From an uncultured Collinsella sp. (GTDB lineage: Bacteria > Actinomycetota > Coriobacteriia > Coriobacteriales > Coriobacteriaceae), in contig UQKU01000007.1 in assembly GCA_900541675.1 (NCBI GenBank), positions 1-64,000 on the forward strand: a stretch of DNA of 64,000 nt. Reading direction: 5' to 3'. The notes under the pieces were generated by a model. That model ran no database searches, had not been told where the DNA came from, and worked only from the letters and a program-made list of their open reading frames with translations. Shown here piece after piece: positions 1 through 7,554 of this stretch. The stretch's first letter is position 1. The number at the start of each line of letters is the position of its first letter. Made by a program: the position numbers and the translations under genes.

Positions 1-108
1 GGGGAAATAACCGTCGGTGCGGGCGGTAAGGCGCAGGTCAGGATCGAGTGTGGCCCAGCCGATACGGTCGGCGGTGTCGCAGTGTAGGTCAAATACGGGA
101 TATGCCAT
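1..108 (-). CDS. Membrane dipeptidase (peptidase M19 family), N-terminal fragment
   Basis: Only the first 36 codons lie in the window; the gene runs off the left edge. Reading leftward from ATG at 108, the protein opens with AYPVFDLHCDTADRIGW. The DxHxDT-like pattern (DLHCDT) is the N-terminal metal-binding motif of renal-type, zinc-dependent M19 dipeptidases, which cleave dipeptides. A GGAGG ribosome binding site sits 6-7 bases upstream of the ATG, which fixes the start. It is divergent from the slyD gene. The family call rests on this one motif and its position at the N-terminus, so substrate cannot be judged. Confidence 0.7.
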   Translation of the reverse strand, partial: MAYPVFDLHCDTADRIGWATLDPDLRLTARTDGYFP

Positions 109-140
109 GGTTCCTCCGGTTGCAGCGTTTCTTTGCAAAC

Positions 141-170
141 TGTCAATGAATTGTATGACTAGGGTATAGT
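141..170 (+). promoter_or_regulatory. Possible slyD promoter
   Basis: TGTCAA, 18 bases, then TATAGT gives a fair sigma-70-like pair about 60 bases upstream of the slyD start. The -10 hexamer is good; the -35 hexamer is weak. Assigned by inspection only. Confidence 0.35.
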
Positions 171-228
171 TAGCGCCATATGTTCACGGCGGCCCGCGTT
201 GTGCGCCGCCCTTATCACGGAGGTTACC

Positions 229-657
229 ATGTCCAACCAGGGCAAGAAGGTCAAGACCCATTATCGTGGCACGCTCGATGACGGCACGCAGTTCGATAGC
301 TCCTACGATCGCGGTGAGCCGCTGGAGTTCACCTGCGGTGCCGGTCAGATGATCAAGGGCTTCGACGCCGCCGTTATCGATATGCAGGTGGGCGAGAAGA
401 AGTCCGTGCACATTCCTGCTGCCGATGCCTACGGCGAGCACAACCCCGAGATGGTCCTGACCTTCCCGGCCGAGCAGGTTCCCAACATCGAGCAGATCGA
501 GAAGGGCATGAAGCTCTTCCTGTCCACGCCGAGCGGCATGCCTGTCCCCGCTGTCGTCATCGATGTGACGTCCGAGGCCGTGACGCTCGATGCCAACCAC
601 GAGCTTGCCGGCAAGGATCTCAACTTTGATATCGAGCTCGTTGAGGTCGAGGACTAG
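229..657 (+). CDS. slyD: SlyD-type FKBP peptidyl-prolyl cis-trans isomerase
   Basis: The 142-residue cytoplasmic protein has the FKBP fold split by an insert-in-flap domain, as in SlyD. The N-terminal FKBP half (residues 5-65) contains DGTQFDSS and a GFDAAVIDMQVGEKK stretch; the insert covers roughly residues 70-120; the C-terminal strand reads DANHELAGKDLNFDIEL, the typical SlyD ending. SlyD proteins combine prolyl isomerase and chaperone activity, and E. coli SlyD also delivers nickel through a His-rich tail. That tail is absent here. ATG at 229 is chosen over the in-frame ATG at 199 because GGAGG lies just upstream. The stop is followed at once by a UreE-like gene, so the two are probably co-transcribed. 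Confidence 0.9.
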   Translation: MSNQGKKVKTHYRGTLDDGTQFDSSYDRGEPLEFTCGAGQMIKGFDAAVIDMQVGEKKSVHIPAADAYGEHNPEMVLTFPAEQVPNIEQIEKGMKLFLSTPSGMPVPAVVIDVTSEAVTLDANHELAGKDLNFDIELVEVED

Positions 658-660
658 TTG

Positions 661-1239
661 ATGTCCGTGGACCTGGTAGCTACGGAGCGCTTGGGAAATC
701 TCAACGACCCGTCCTATGAACTCCTGCTTCGTCGGGAGCTGGGTGGCGTCTTTGAGGTTGACGAGCTGCTACTCGATTGGGACCAGGCTGATGCGCGCCT
801 GTTTGTGGGCGTGACGGAGCTGGGGCGCACGGTGAATGCCCGGCTGGATGCCACTGATGGCGAGCGTCTTGCCGACGGTGACGTGCTCGCTGTCGACCGC
901 ACGGGCACGGTGCCCGTAGCGGTTGTCGTACGCCTGCGCAGCGCCGAGGTCTATTTGGTCGAAGTCGACCGCATGGATCCGATTGTGCTCGCACATGCGT
1001 GCTGGGAGATCGGCAACATGCATGCGCCGCTCTTCCGGGGTGACTCGGACGAGCATACCGTGCGCATGTATACGCCGGTGCAACCGGTTTTGGGTCGTAT
1101 GCTCCGGGGCATTGGGGGCGTTCGGCTCTCGGTGGTCGCACGCGAGCTCGATGCCAGTCGACGCTTTGCATCGAGCGCGGCGGATGTTGTTGTGAGCATG
1201 GCTTCAGACTTTACGATCGTAAAAAAGACGCGCGGCTAA
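661..1239 (+). CDS. UreE-like metallochaperone-type protein
   Basis: This 192-residue protein aligns by eye with the UreE fold: an N-terminal peptide-binding-like half with LADGDVLAVDRTGTVPVAV (residues 72-90) and a C-terminal half with WEIGNMHAPLF (about 113-123), matching the HLGNRHxPL signature of UreE that holds the nickel-binding His. The ATG at 661 directly follows the slyD stop (TAG TTG ATG); TTG at 658 is the alternative. No His-rich tail and no urease genes are present nearby. UreE normally delivers nickel to urease. Here, beside SlyD, another nickel enzyme or a different metal role is possible. The family call is moderately secure, the function open. Confidence 0.65.
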   Translation: MSVDLVATERLGNLNDPSYELLLRRELGGVFEVDELLLDWDQADARLFVGVTELGRTVNARLDATDGERLADGDVLAVDRTGTVPVAVVVRLRSAEVYLVEVDRMDPIVLAHACWEIGNMHAPLFRGDSDEHTVRMYTPVQPVLGRMLRGIGGVRLSVVARELDASRRFASSAADVVVSMASDFTIVKKTRG

Positions 1240-1322
1240 GCGCGCGTATGCGCAAGACGGGCTTTGAGGGATTGCCATTCAAAGTCCGTCTTGCTGTTGA
1301 TGAGAGGCTTTGGGGGAAGCAT

Positions 1323-2120
1323 ATGGGTCTTGAGGGAATCAAGCTGATCGCCTGCGATTTGGATGGCACGTTGCTGCATCCGGGGGAGCGCGAGCCACGC
1401 CCTGAGGCATTTGAGCTCATTGATGAGCTGCATCGTCGCGGTATTGTGTTTATGCCGGCGAGCGGCCGTCAATATGCGAGCTTGCGCTATCTGTTTGCCC
1501 CGGTGGCCGATGAGCTCGCCTATGTATGCGAAAACGGAGCCCTGGTGATGAGCGAGGGGCATGCCGTTGTCAAGCGTTCCATGGAGCGTAGCCTTGCTAT
1601 GGATATCGCGAATGCCGTGGTCGCCTATCCCCATGCCGACGTAACCCTTTCGTGTGAGGGGCGCCTCTACACCATGAGCGGCAACGATGCGTTCGTCGAT
1701 CATTTGCGCTATGAGGTCCACTGCGATGTGGCGGTGGTCGACCGCCCCGAGGACATCGACGAGGACGTCATTAAGATTGCCTTCCAGACGCCCGAGGTGG
1801 ATCAGCTGGCGGCCCTGGAGTATTTCGAGCGCCTCTTTAGCGACCGTGTTGACGTGATGACGTCGGGAACCGAATGGACGGACTTTATCGGTTTCGGTTC
1901 GGGCAAGGGCTCCGCGCTTGCCGATTACGGTCGTGCCCTGGGTATTTCGCCCGATGAGATGATGGCGTTTGGCGATAACGAAAACGATCGCGACATGCTC
2001 AACGCGGTGGGCCATCCTTATCTAATGGAGAGCTGCAATCCCAGCATGCGCGGCATCAATGACCGCGTCCGCTACGTGCGCACGGTCGAAGAAGAACTGC
2101 GTCGCCTGCTTGCTGAGTAG
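1323..2120 (+). CDS. Cof-type HAD-IIB family phosphatase
   Basis: The 265-residue product carries the HAD phosphatase motifs in order: DLDGT with nucleophile Asp near residue 11, a Thr/Ser motif II region (MPASGR), and motif III/IV GDNENDRDML near the C-terminus. Size and the GDxxND motif place it in the Cof/YidA (IIB cap) group, which dephosphorylate sugar phosphates and similar small metabolites. The frame is open back to 1248, but ATG at 1323 is preferred: GGGGGAAG precedes it and the HAD motif then begins at the usual distance. It converges with the Fur-like gene, 14 bases away. The substrate cannot be told from sequence. Confidence 0.85.
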   Translation: MGLEGIKLIACDLDGTLLHPGEREPRPEAFELIDELHRRGIVFMPASGRQYASLRYLFAPVADELAYVCENGALVMSEGHAVVKRSMERSLAMDIANAVVAYPHADVTLSCEGRLYTMSGNDAFVDHLRYEVHCDVAVVDRPEDIDEDVIKIAFQTPEVDQLAALEYFERLFSDRVDVMTSGTEWTDFIGFGSGKGSALADYGRALGISPDEMMAFGDNENDRDMLNAVGHPYLMESCNPSMRGINDRVRYVRTVEEELRRLLAE

Positions 2121-2134
2121 GCATGTCCCAAAAT

Positions 2135-2515
2135 CTACCTACAGTTGGGGCAGAGGCCCTCGAAGATGGTGTAGTGCGACGTGACGTTCCAGCCGATTTG
2201 CTCGGACGCCTTTGCGTCGAGCTGGGCGTCGAAGGGGAGCGGCACATCGATGACGCGGCTGCACGAGGTGCAGATGATATGCGCATGCGGCTCGATCGTG
2301 CGATCGAAGCGGCTGCCGCCCGGCGTCTTGATTGAGAGGATCTCGCCGGCGTCGGCCAAGAGATTGAGGTTGCGGTAGACCGTACCGCGGCTGATTTTGT
2401 CATCCTGCGCGCGCACGACGTTGTAGATTTCGTCAGCGGTGGGATGGTTATAGCTTTGGCGCACGGCGTCAAGAACCAGCTTTCGCTGCCTGGTATTCCT
2501 TCTTTGCACCGCCAT
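2135..2515 (-). CDS. Fur/PerR-family metal-dependent transcriptional repressor
   Basis: The 126-residue protein has the Fur layout: winged helix (residues 5-65, with HPTADEIYNVVR and ISRGTVYRNLNLL), then a dimerisation/metal domain with FDRTIEPHAHIICTSC and a terminal CPNC. Cys82, Cys85, Cys122 and Cys125 form the two CxxC pairs that bind structural zinc. The overall pattern is closer to PerR than to classical Fur, but a peroxide-sensing role is inference. A near-palindrome at 2549-2566 just upstream may be its own operator. Divergent or tandem partners: an acylphosphatase gene lies upstream on the same strand, 61 bases away. Confidence 0.88.
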   Translation of the reverse strand: MAVQRRNTRQRKLVLDAVRQSYNHPTADEIYNVVRAQDDKISRGTVYRNLNLLADAGEILSIKTPGGSRFDRTIEPHAHIICTSCSRVIDVPLPFDAQLDAKASEQIGWNVTSHYTIFEGLCPNCR

Positions 2516-2548
2516 GCGCCTCGCCTCTTTTCTATTAACGGTCGTAGG

Positions 2549-2566
2549 TAAATGATACCTTATTTA
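2549..2566. promoter_or_regulatory. Candidate Fur/PerR-type operator
   Basis: TAAATGATACCTTATTTA is an AT-rich interrupted dyad (TAAATGA against TAAATAA, one mismatch) about 35 bases upstream of the Fur-family gene. Fur-family regulators often bind AT-rich dyads in their own promoters. Function is inferred. Confidence 0.35.
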
Positions 2567-2576
2567 GCACACAATA

Positions 2577-2987
2577 CTAATAATGAGGACTGAAGCCGTC
2601 TTCATTGGTAAGTGGGGCTCGGACCTGGGCGTCTATGAGGCGAAAACGCGTTCCCATGCGCTCGTAGGAGGCATGAAGCGCCTCGAGATGAGATAGGATG
2701 TTTGCCGGAGCTCCCTGTATCTCCATCTCGACTGAGCCGTCTTCCATGTTACGCACCCAGCCGGTGAGTGCGCGTGCCTGCGCGAGGTTGGTGTTGGTAA
2801 AGCGAAAACCAACGCCTTGGACTTGCCCCGCCCAGCGCAGGAAATAGCGCAGGGGAGTGTCTTGAGTGGCCTCGTCGCTTGCGAGTACGGTAAGCCTGCG
2901 GCGCAGCTCGAACTCGACGTTTGATGGTTTTTGAGGCTCTCGACTGCCGCCGGTGACGCTGGAGAAGAACGTATCGAAGAGGCCCAT
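2577..2987 (-). CDS. acyP: Acylphosphatase with N-terminal extension
   Basis: Residues 46-136 form an acylphosphatase domain that hydrolyses the carboxyl-phosphate bond of acyl phosphates. The signature VQGVGFRF carries the phosphate-binding Arg62, and GWVRNMEDGSVE carries the catalytic Asn80. The family is usually about 90 residues; this one has some 45 extra N-terminal residues with no recognisable domain. The start ATG at 2987 lies 2 bases from the stop of the upstream Gfo/Idh gene at 2990, so the two are translationally close and likely one operon. Confidence 0.88.
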   Translation of the reverse strand: MGLFDTFFSSVTGGSREPQKPSNVEFELRRRLTVLASDEATQDTPLRYFLRWAGQVQGVGFRFTNTNLAQARALTGWVRNMEDGSVEMEIQGAPANILSHLEALHASYERMGTRFRLIDAQVRAPLTNEDGFSPHY

Positions 2988-2989
2988 CG

Positions 2990-4096
2990 CTATGCCTGCT
3001 TGACTGAATCGGCGGGGAAGGTAATGCCGGCCTGCTGACGCACGGCATCCATGATGCGCAGCGAGACGAGCGTGACATCGCGGTAGTGGCCGAGATCATG
3101 GCGTCCCGCCGGGGTCTCCCAGATCTCTTCCTTAACGTTATCGATGCCTCCGATGGCGGTGATAAAGTCTGCGAGTTCGTATTCCATGGTGTTGCTTGAC
3201 TTGGGAAGGTCGAGCGCGCGGCCGTTGTCGTCCTGTTCGCGCGGCGCCTCGGTCGCCGAGCCGCGTTCGACGTCGCCGCGATAGTCGATGCGGACGTTGC
3301 GGGGCGTGGACAGATGGTCGATCTGGATAGTGCCACGCTCGCCTTCGATCTGCGAGGGCAGCAGGTCATTCGTAATTTTGGAGTGCGCGAGCTCGACGGA
3401 GATACGGCCACCGCCATAGCTGGCGAGAATGGAACCGCAACCGTCGATGGGGCCATGGGTGAGCTCTTGCGTTGAGGGGTCGAGCAGCGTGGCCATGCTG
3501 GTGAGACCGGAGGGCATGCCGAAGATCTCGACCATGGGCTCGACGGTATAGACGCCGATGTCCATGAGGGAACCCGAGGCCATGTGGCAGTCGAAGATAT
3601 TGGTGGCGCGTCCAGCGAGGATTTCGTTGTAGCGTGAGGAATACTTGCCAAAGCGCAATGAGGCGCGGCGGATGGGAGCGATCTCGCCCAGGGCGTCCTC
3701 GACGACGTGGAAAGCGGGGTCATGGAGCGGGCGCATGGCCTCGAGAGCCACGACGCCTGCTGCCTCGGCAGCGCGAAAGACCTCGAGTGCCTGCGCCTCG
3801 GTGGCGCAGAAGGGCTTCTCGACGATAACGTGCTTGCCGCCGGCGATGCAGGCGAGCGCCTGCTCGTGATGGAGTGCATTGGGGCTGCCGATATAGACGG
3901 CGTCGACGTCGTCGGCGGACGCAAGCTCGTCAAGCGCGGTGAAGTTGCGTTCGCCGCTGTGTTCGGCGGTAAAGGCGGCGCCGCGATCTGCATCGCGCGA
4001 GAGCGTGCCTACGAATGTAGTCTGGTCGTTGGCGTTGACGACCTGGATAAAGTCGTCGGTAATCATGGATGTGCCGATGGTCGCTATACGCAGCAT
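2990..4096 (-). CDS. Gfo/Idh/MocA-family NAD(P)-dependent oxidoreductase
   Basis: The 368-residue cytosolic protein has an N-terminal Rossmann domain (IATIGTS at 4-10, a modified GxGxxG) and the EKPF motif at residues 93-96 whose Lys is catalytic in this family; the C-terminal half is the family's alpha/beta substrate domain. Members oxidise or reduce sugars, inositols or related compounds with NAD(P). The glycine-rich loop is unusual in reading IGTSMI. The acylphosphatase follows almost without a gap. The substrate is unknown; no sugar pathway genes are next to it. Confidence 0.85.
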   Translation of the reverse strand: MLRIATIGTSMITDDFIQVVNANDQTTFVGTLSRDADRGAAFTAEHSGERNFTALDELASADDVDAVYIGSPNALHHEQALACIAGGKHVIVEKPFCATEAQALEVFRAAEAAGVVALEAMRPLHDPAFHVVEDALGEIAPIRRASLRFGKYSSRYNEILAGRATNIFDCHMASGSLMDIGVYTVEPMVEIFGMPSGLTSMATLLDPSTQELTHGPIDGCGSILASYGGGRISVELAHSKITNDLLPSQIEGERGTIQIDHLSTPRNVRIDYRGDVERGSATEAPREQDDNGRALDLPKSSNTMEYELADFITAIGGIDNVKEEIWETPAGRHDLGHYRDVTLVSLRIMDAVRQQAGITFPADSVKQA

Positions 4097-4171
4097 GTGT
4101 CCCCCTCGTGCCGTTCGGTTTACAGGATGAGTGTAGCGCGAGGGGGCAGGAAATAGCGTGCGAAAACGCCG

Positions 4172-4657
4172 CTACAGGTCGCTTTCGCTAAAGCCGGTGT
4201 CGATATCGAGATTGGCTCCGTCGGCCGCGGTGGTGGCGAGTTCGTCGCAGCGCTCATTGAGCTCGTGGCCGGCATGCCCCTTAACCCAGATGAATTCCAC
4301 CTTATGCTTACTCTTTGCGGCAAGCAGGCGCTCCCATAGGTCGCGGTTTTTGACGGGCTGCTTGTTGGCGGTTTTCCATCCGCGCTTTTTCCAGCCGTCG
4401 ATCCAGTGCTTGTTAAAGGCGTTGACGACGTATTGCGAATCGGAATGGACCTCGACCTCGCAGGGGCGGTTGAGTGCCTCGAGCGCCACGATGACCGCCA
4501 TGAGCTCCATGCGGTTGTTGGTGGTCTTGGCGTAGCCGCGCGAAAGCTCGGAGGTGAAGGTCTTGCCGGCGGGGTTGGTGTATTTGAGTACGGCGCCGTA
4601 GCCGCCGCGTCCCGGATTTGATCGGGCAGAGCCGTCGGTATAGATGATGACCTTCAC
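4172..4657 (-). CDS. rnhA: Ribonuclease HI
   Basis: The 161-residue enzyme degrades the RNA strand of RNA:DNA hybrids. The carboxylates that bind magnesium are visible: Asp8 (YTDGSARSNPG), Glu51 (NNRMELMAV), Asp73 (HSDSQYVV) and Asp138 (NERCDELA), plus His128 in the KGHAGH loop. The basic handle (KKRGWKTANKQPVKNRDLW) is present as in E. coli RNase HI. The frame is open upstream, but GTG at 4657 is preferred because AAAGGAAG lies just before it and the protein then begins VKVIIYTDGS as the family does. It is transcribed away from metY, downstream of the LysR gene. Confidence 0.93.
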   Translation of the reverse strand: MKVIIYTDGSARSNPGRGGYGAVLKYTNPAGKTFTSELSRGYAKTTNNRMELMAVIVALEALNRPCEVEVHSDSQYVVNAFNKHWIDGWKKRGWKTANKQPVKNRDLWERLLAAKSKHKVEFIWVKGHAGHELNERCDELATTAADGANLDIDTGFSESDL

Positions 4658-4720
4658 GGGCTTCCTTTCGTTGGGTACGTTTCGTGTGAGTGACCATTGT
4701 AGCGCCATGCCCGCCGCGGG

Positions 4721-5659
4721 CTAGCAATCTACGATTTCTACCCCGTCTTCCGACAGCTGGTCGGCATGGATGATGCGGTTGAGCTCGTCGAGGTATTGCC
4801 GCAAGAGAGGAGAGGGCTTGCGCTCGTCGTGCATGATATATCCTACGTGCATCGTTGGGGCGTCTGCTAACGGGATCGATGCCATACCCCATTGCATTTC
4901 ATTGGAGAGGACACCGGTCGACAGGGTGTAGCCGTTCGACGTGATAAGTAAGTTGGTAAGTGTTCCGCGGTCCGAGATTCGTATGTTGCGGTCGCAAGGG
5001 ATATAGCTAAAAGGTTCCTCGGCGTAATAGAAGGAGTTTGAGGTTCCCTGCTCAAAGCTGTAGCGCGTATAGGGTGTAAGGTCGGCAAGGGACAGCTGCG
5101 GGCGGCGTGCGAGCGGGTGGCGCTCGCTAACGAAGACGTGGACCGTCGCGTCGAAGAGGGGATGGAAGCTTGCGCGGGCATCGGCGAAGGCCCTCTGCAG
5201 GACGCGGGCGTTAAAGTCATCCAGATACAGAATGCCGATATCGCTGCGAAATGCGCGGACGTCATCGATGATCTGCGAGGTGGTGGTCTCGCGCATGATG
5301 AACTCAAACTTACTGTCGCGGCAGCGCTCGACGACGTTGACAAAGGCCTCGACCGAAAAAGCGTAGTGCTGGGCCGAGACGGCAAGGCGCGCCTGGGGTG
5401 TGCCGCCGTCCTCGTAGCGTGCCTCGAGCATGTCGGCCTGCTCTACGACCTGGCGCGCATAGCCCAATAGCTCGGTGCCGTCGTTGGTGAGCGTGACGCC
5501 GCGGCTGGAGCGCGTAAAGATCTCCAGATGGAGCTCCTGTTCCAGGCTTTTGACGGCGTTTGAGATGTTGGACTGTGCCGTATAAAGGCGCTGGGCTGCG
5601 GCGTTGATCGATCCGGACTCTGCCACGGCGATCAAAAAACGAAGTTGCTGGAGGGTCAT
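4721..5659 (-). CDS. LysR-family transcriptional regulator
   Basis: The 312-residue protein begins with the LysR winged helix (MTLQQLRFLIAVAESGSINAAAQRLYTAQSNISNAVKSLE region, residues 1-60) and continues into a periplasmic-binding-like effector domain (about 90-295). It is divergent from metY across 273 bases, and LysR proteins such as CysB and MetR classically control sulfur assimilation genes beside them. A 17-bp LysR-type dyad with T-N11-A spacing lies at 5682-5698, near its own start. Control of metY by this regulator, with O-acetylserine, O-acetylhomoserine or homocysteine as co-inducer, is inference from position. Confidence 0.9.
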   Translation of the reverse strand: MTLQQLRFLIAVAESGSINAAAQRLYTAQSNISNAVKSLEQELHLEIFTRSSRGVTLTNDGTELLGYARQVVEQADMLEARYEDGGTPQARLAVSAQHYAFSVEAFVNVVERCRDSKFEFIMRETTTSQIIDDVRAFRSDIGILYLDDFNARVLQRAFADARASFHPLFDATVHVFVSERHPLARRPQLSLADLTPYTRYSFEQGTSNSFYYAEEPFSYIPCDRNIRISDRGTLTNLLITSNGYTLSTGVLSNEMQWGMASIPLADAPTMHVGYIMHDERKPSPLLRQYLDELNRIIHADQLSEDGVEIVDC

Positions 5660-5681
5660 TGACGTCCATCCTCTCGATTGC

Positions 5682-5698
5682 TATCTAAAAAACCGATA
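5682..5698. promoter_or_regulatory. Candidate LysR-type operator
   Basis: TATC, nine bases, GATA: a small dyad holding the T-N11-A spacing typical of LysR boxes, 22 bases upstream of the LysR gene start. It would suit autoregulation. Confidence 0.4.
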
Positions 5699-5720
5699 AC
5701 AAGTTAGCGCTTTTAAGTGA

Positions 5721-5749
5721 TTGACCGAGCAAAACAATGCTCGTACTAT
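5721..5749 (+). promoter_or_regulatory. metY promoter with dyad in the spacer
   Basis: TTGACC, 17 bases, TACTAT is a near-consensus sigma-70 promoter. The spacer contains a perfect 5-bp inverted repeat, GAGCA (5727-5731) and TGCTC (5738-5742), between -35 and -10, where a repressor or activator could act. The transcript would begin near 5757 and include a 175-base leader before metY. Confidence 0.65.
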
Positions 5750-5766
5750 TCAAAACACACAAAGGC

Positions 5767-5878
5767 GGTAGGTAATTAAGCCGACCACGGAACCGGGATG
5801 CGAAAGGAGGCCCGCATATGAATTGCTTACCAAGACGAATGCCGGGCTCCTGTTTGCGCCCGTCGGCGTGATCAGGAG
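5767..5878 (+). ncRNA. Structured metY leader RNA (possible attenuator)
   Basis: The leader can fold into several helices: 5767-5777 with 5821-5831 (11 pairs, two G-U), 5798-5802 with 5813-5817, and a stem-loop 5847-5852/5873-5878 enclosing 5856-5860/5865-5869. In addition 5807-5814 can pair with 5844-5850 (seven pairs, one bulge), an alternative that competes with the last stem. A short reading frame starts at 5818 inside this RNA, so ribosome movement could choose between folds. No known SAM-riboswitch core was recognised. Regulation is inferred; the pairings are read directly from sequence. Confidence 0.45.
5818..5871 (+). CDS. 17-residue cysteine-containing leader peptide upstream of metY
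   Basis: ATG at 5818 follows a perfect AAAGGAGG by seven bases and opens a frame encoding MNCLPRRMPGSCLRPSA, ending in TGA at 5871. Cys codons are at positions 3 and 12 and a Met at 8. Cysteine-rich leader peptides upstream of sulfur genes act as ribosome-stalling attenuators in other actinobacteria, so this may sense charged tRNA-Cys (or Met) and refold the overlapping RNA. The strong ribosome binding site and location argue for real translation; the peptide itself has no recognisable domain. Confidence 0.5.
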   Translation: MNCLPRRMPGSCLRPSA

Positions 5879-5932
5879 ACAGCGACTTACTTCTCTTACT
5901 CTTATTACTTTTGTTCGATCGAGGAGATCATC

Positions 5933-7243
5933 ATGAGCCAGTTTATCAACAACCCCGAGCACACCTTTGGTTTCGATACCCTGCAGCTGCACGTTGGCCA
6001 GGAGAGCGCCGATCCTGCATCCGACTCCCGTGCTGTGCCTATCTATCAAACCACGAGCTATGTGTTTCGCAACTCCCAGCACGCCGCCGACCGCTTTGGT
6101 CTTGCCGACGCCGGTAACATCTACGGCCGTCTGACCAACTCCACCCAGGGCGTCTTCGAGGACCGTATCGCCGCGCTCGAGGGTGGCGTGGCCGGTCTTG
6201 CCGTCGCCTCCGGTGCCGCTGCCATCACCTATACCCTGCAGGCACTTGCCCAGGCTGGTGACCACGTGGTCGCCCAGAAGACCATCTACGGCGGTTCCTA
6301 CAACCTGCTGGAGCACACGCTCTCCCAGTTTGGTGTCGAGACCACCTTCGTCGATGCCCATAACCTGGACGAGGTCGAGGGCGCCATCAAGGACAACACC
6401 ACGGTCATCTATCTCGAGACGCTCGGTAACCCCAACTCCGACATCCCCAACATCGACGCCATCTCCGAGATCGCCAAGAAGCATGGCCTGCCGGTTGTCG
6501 TCGACAACACCTTCGGCACCCCGTATCTGTTCCGTCCGCTGGAGCATGGTGCCAACATCGTCGTCCACTCCGCAACCAAGTTTATCGGCGGCCACGGCAC
6601 CTCGCTGGGCGGTGTGATCGTCGACGGCGGTAACTTCGATTGGAAGGCGAGTGGCAAGTACGCCCAGATCGCTGAGCCCAACCCCTCCTACCACGGTGTT
6701 TCTTTTGCCGAGGCTGCCGGTCCCGCCGCCTTTGCAACCTATGTCCGCGCTATCCTGCTGCGTGACGAGGGCGCCTGCATCAGCCCGTTCAACGCCTGGG
6801 TCCTGCTCCAGGGCACCGAGACTCTGTCGCTGCGCGTTGACCGTCATGTCGAGAACACCAAGAAGGTCGTTGAGTTCCTGACCGGTGACAGCCACGTCGC
6901 CAAGGTGAACCACCCGAGCCTGCCCGAGCATCCCGACCATGAGCTGTACCAGAAGTACTTCCCCAACGGCGGTGCCTCGATCTTTACCTTTGAGGTTAAG
7001 GGTGGCCAGGAGGCAGCTTGGAAGTTCATCGATCATCTGCAGGTGTTCTCGCTGCTCGCCAACGTGGCCGACGTCAAGTCGCTCGTCGTGCACCCGGCTA
7101 CCACCACGCACTCCCAGCTCTCTGCCGAGGAGCTCGCCGAGCAGAACATCACGCCCTCCACGATCCGTCTTTCCATCGGTACCGAGAACGCCGAGGACAT
7201 CATTTGGGATCTGAAGCAGGCCTTCGCCGCGCTGGACGAGTAA
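5933..7243 (+). CDS. metY: O-acetylhomoserine sulfhydrylase (Cys/Met metabolism PLP enzyme)
   Basis: The 436-residue PLP enzyme belongs to the cystathionine gamma-synthase family and by length (about 430, rather than 380) and start (TFGFDTLQLHVGQ) matches MetY, which converts O-acetylhomoserine and sulfide to homocysteine. The PLP-binding Lys is Lys216 in SATKFIGGHG; the family signature DNTFGTPYLFRPLEHGAN and the insertions typical of MetY are present. GAGGAG lies before ATG 5933. Regulation probably involves the divergent LysR protein and the structured leader with its cysteine peptide. A strong hairpin terminator follows at 7303. Confidence 0.93.
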   Translation: MSQFINNPEHTFGFDTLQLHVGQESADPASDSRAVPIYQTTSYVFRNSQHAADRFGLADAGNIYGRLTNSTQGVFEDRIAALEGGVAGLAVASGAAAITYTLQALAQAGDHVVAQKTIYGGSYNLLEHTLSQFGVETTFVDAHNLDEVEGAIKDNTTVIYLETLGNPNSDIPNIDAISEIAKKHGLPVVVDNTFGTPYLFRPLEHGANIVVHSATKFIGGHGTSLGGVIVDGGNFDWKASGKYAQIAEPNPSYHGVSFAEAAGPAAFATYVRAILLRDEGACISPFNAWVLLQGTETLSLRVDRHVENTKKVVEFLTGDSHVAKVNHPSLPEHPDHELYQKYFPNGGASIFTFEVKGGQEAAWKFIDHLQVFSLLANVADVKSLVVHPATTTHSQLSAEELAEQNITPSTIRLSIGTENAEDIIWDLKQAFAALDE

Positions 7244-7302
7244 GGCGACTTGTGCAAGGACCCCTTGCGACTCGATGGTATAACTGCATTAAATGCCTGC
7301 TC

Positions 7303-7343
7303 AAGGCGCCTGTGCGAACAATGGTCGCACCGGCGCCTTTTTT
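7303..7343 (+). terminator. Rho-independent terminator of metY
   Basis: A long GC-rich hairpin (GGCGCC 7305-7310 with 7332-7337, GTGCGA 7312-7317 with TCGCAC 7325-7330) is followed by six T residues at 7338-7343. Confidence 0.9.
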
Positions 7344-7554
7344 GCATAGAGAGGGTGCAAAAACAGGGTTTTTGGCACGCTTTATGCATTCGAGTTGTGG
7401 AAAACTCCTGTTGAGAGGATGTGAGTTTTACGCAATTGACGTGCACCTTTTGAGTAAAACCGCAGGTCGCGATTTGCTCGGGGTACTATGCAGCGCGATC
7501 GAATCACACACAGCTCAAACGCAGCAAAAACGCACTACGGAGGTTTCCAGCTAC
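7344..7554 (+). other. Intergenic region before the secreted protein gene
   Basis: With the metY terminator this makes a 311-base gap. It holds a TACTAT -10-like hexamer at 7484-7489 without a convincing -35, and a good ribosome binding site (ACGGAGG) just before 7555. An open frame extends from 7018 through here in frame with the downstream gene but overlaps metY and lacks a start signal, so I treat it as non-coding. Confidence 0.5.

Noticed and set aside
4721..5385. 172-codon frame within the LysR gene
   Set aside because: Out of frame with the LysR protein, Ser/Arg-rich and without a ribosome binding site.
5767..5878. SAM riboswitch upstream of metY
   Set aside because: The conserved SAM-I and SAM-II core sequences are not present; the leader peptide explains the region better.
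7018..7554. N-terminal extension of the secreted protein frame
   Set aside because: It overlaps metY and its terminator, and the signal peptide starts only at 7555 with a clear ribosome binding site.
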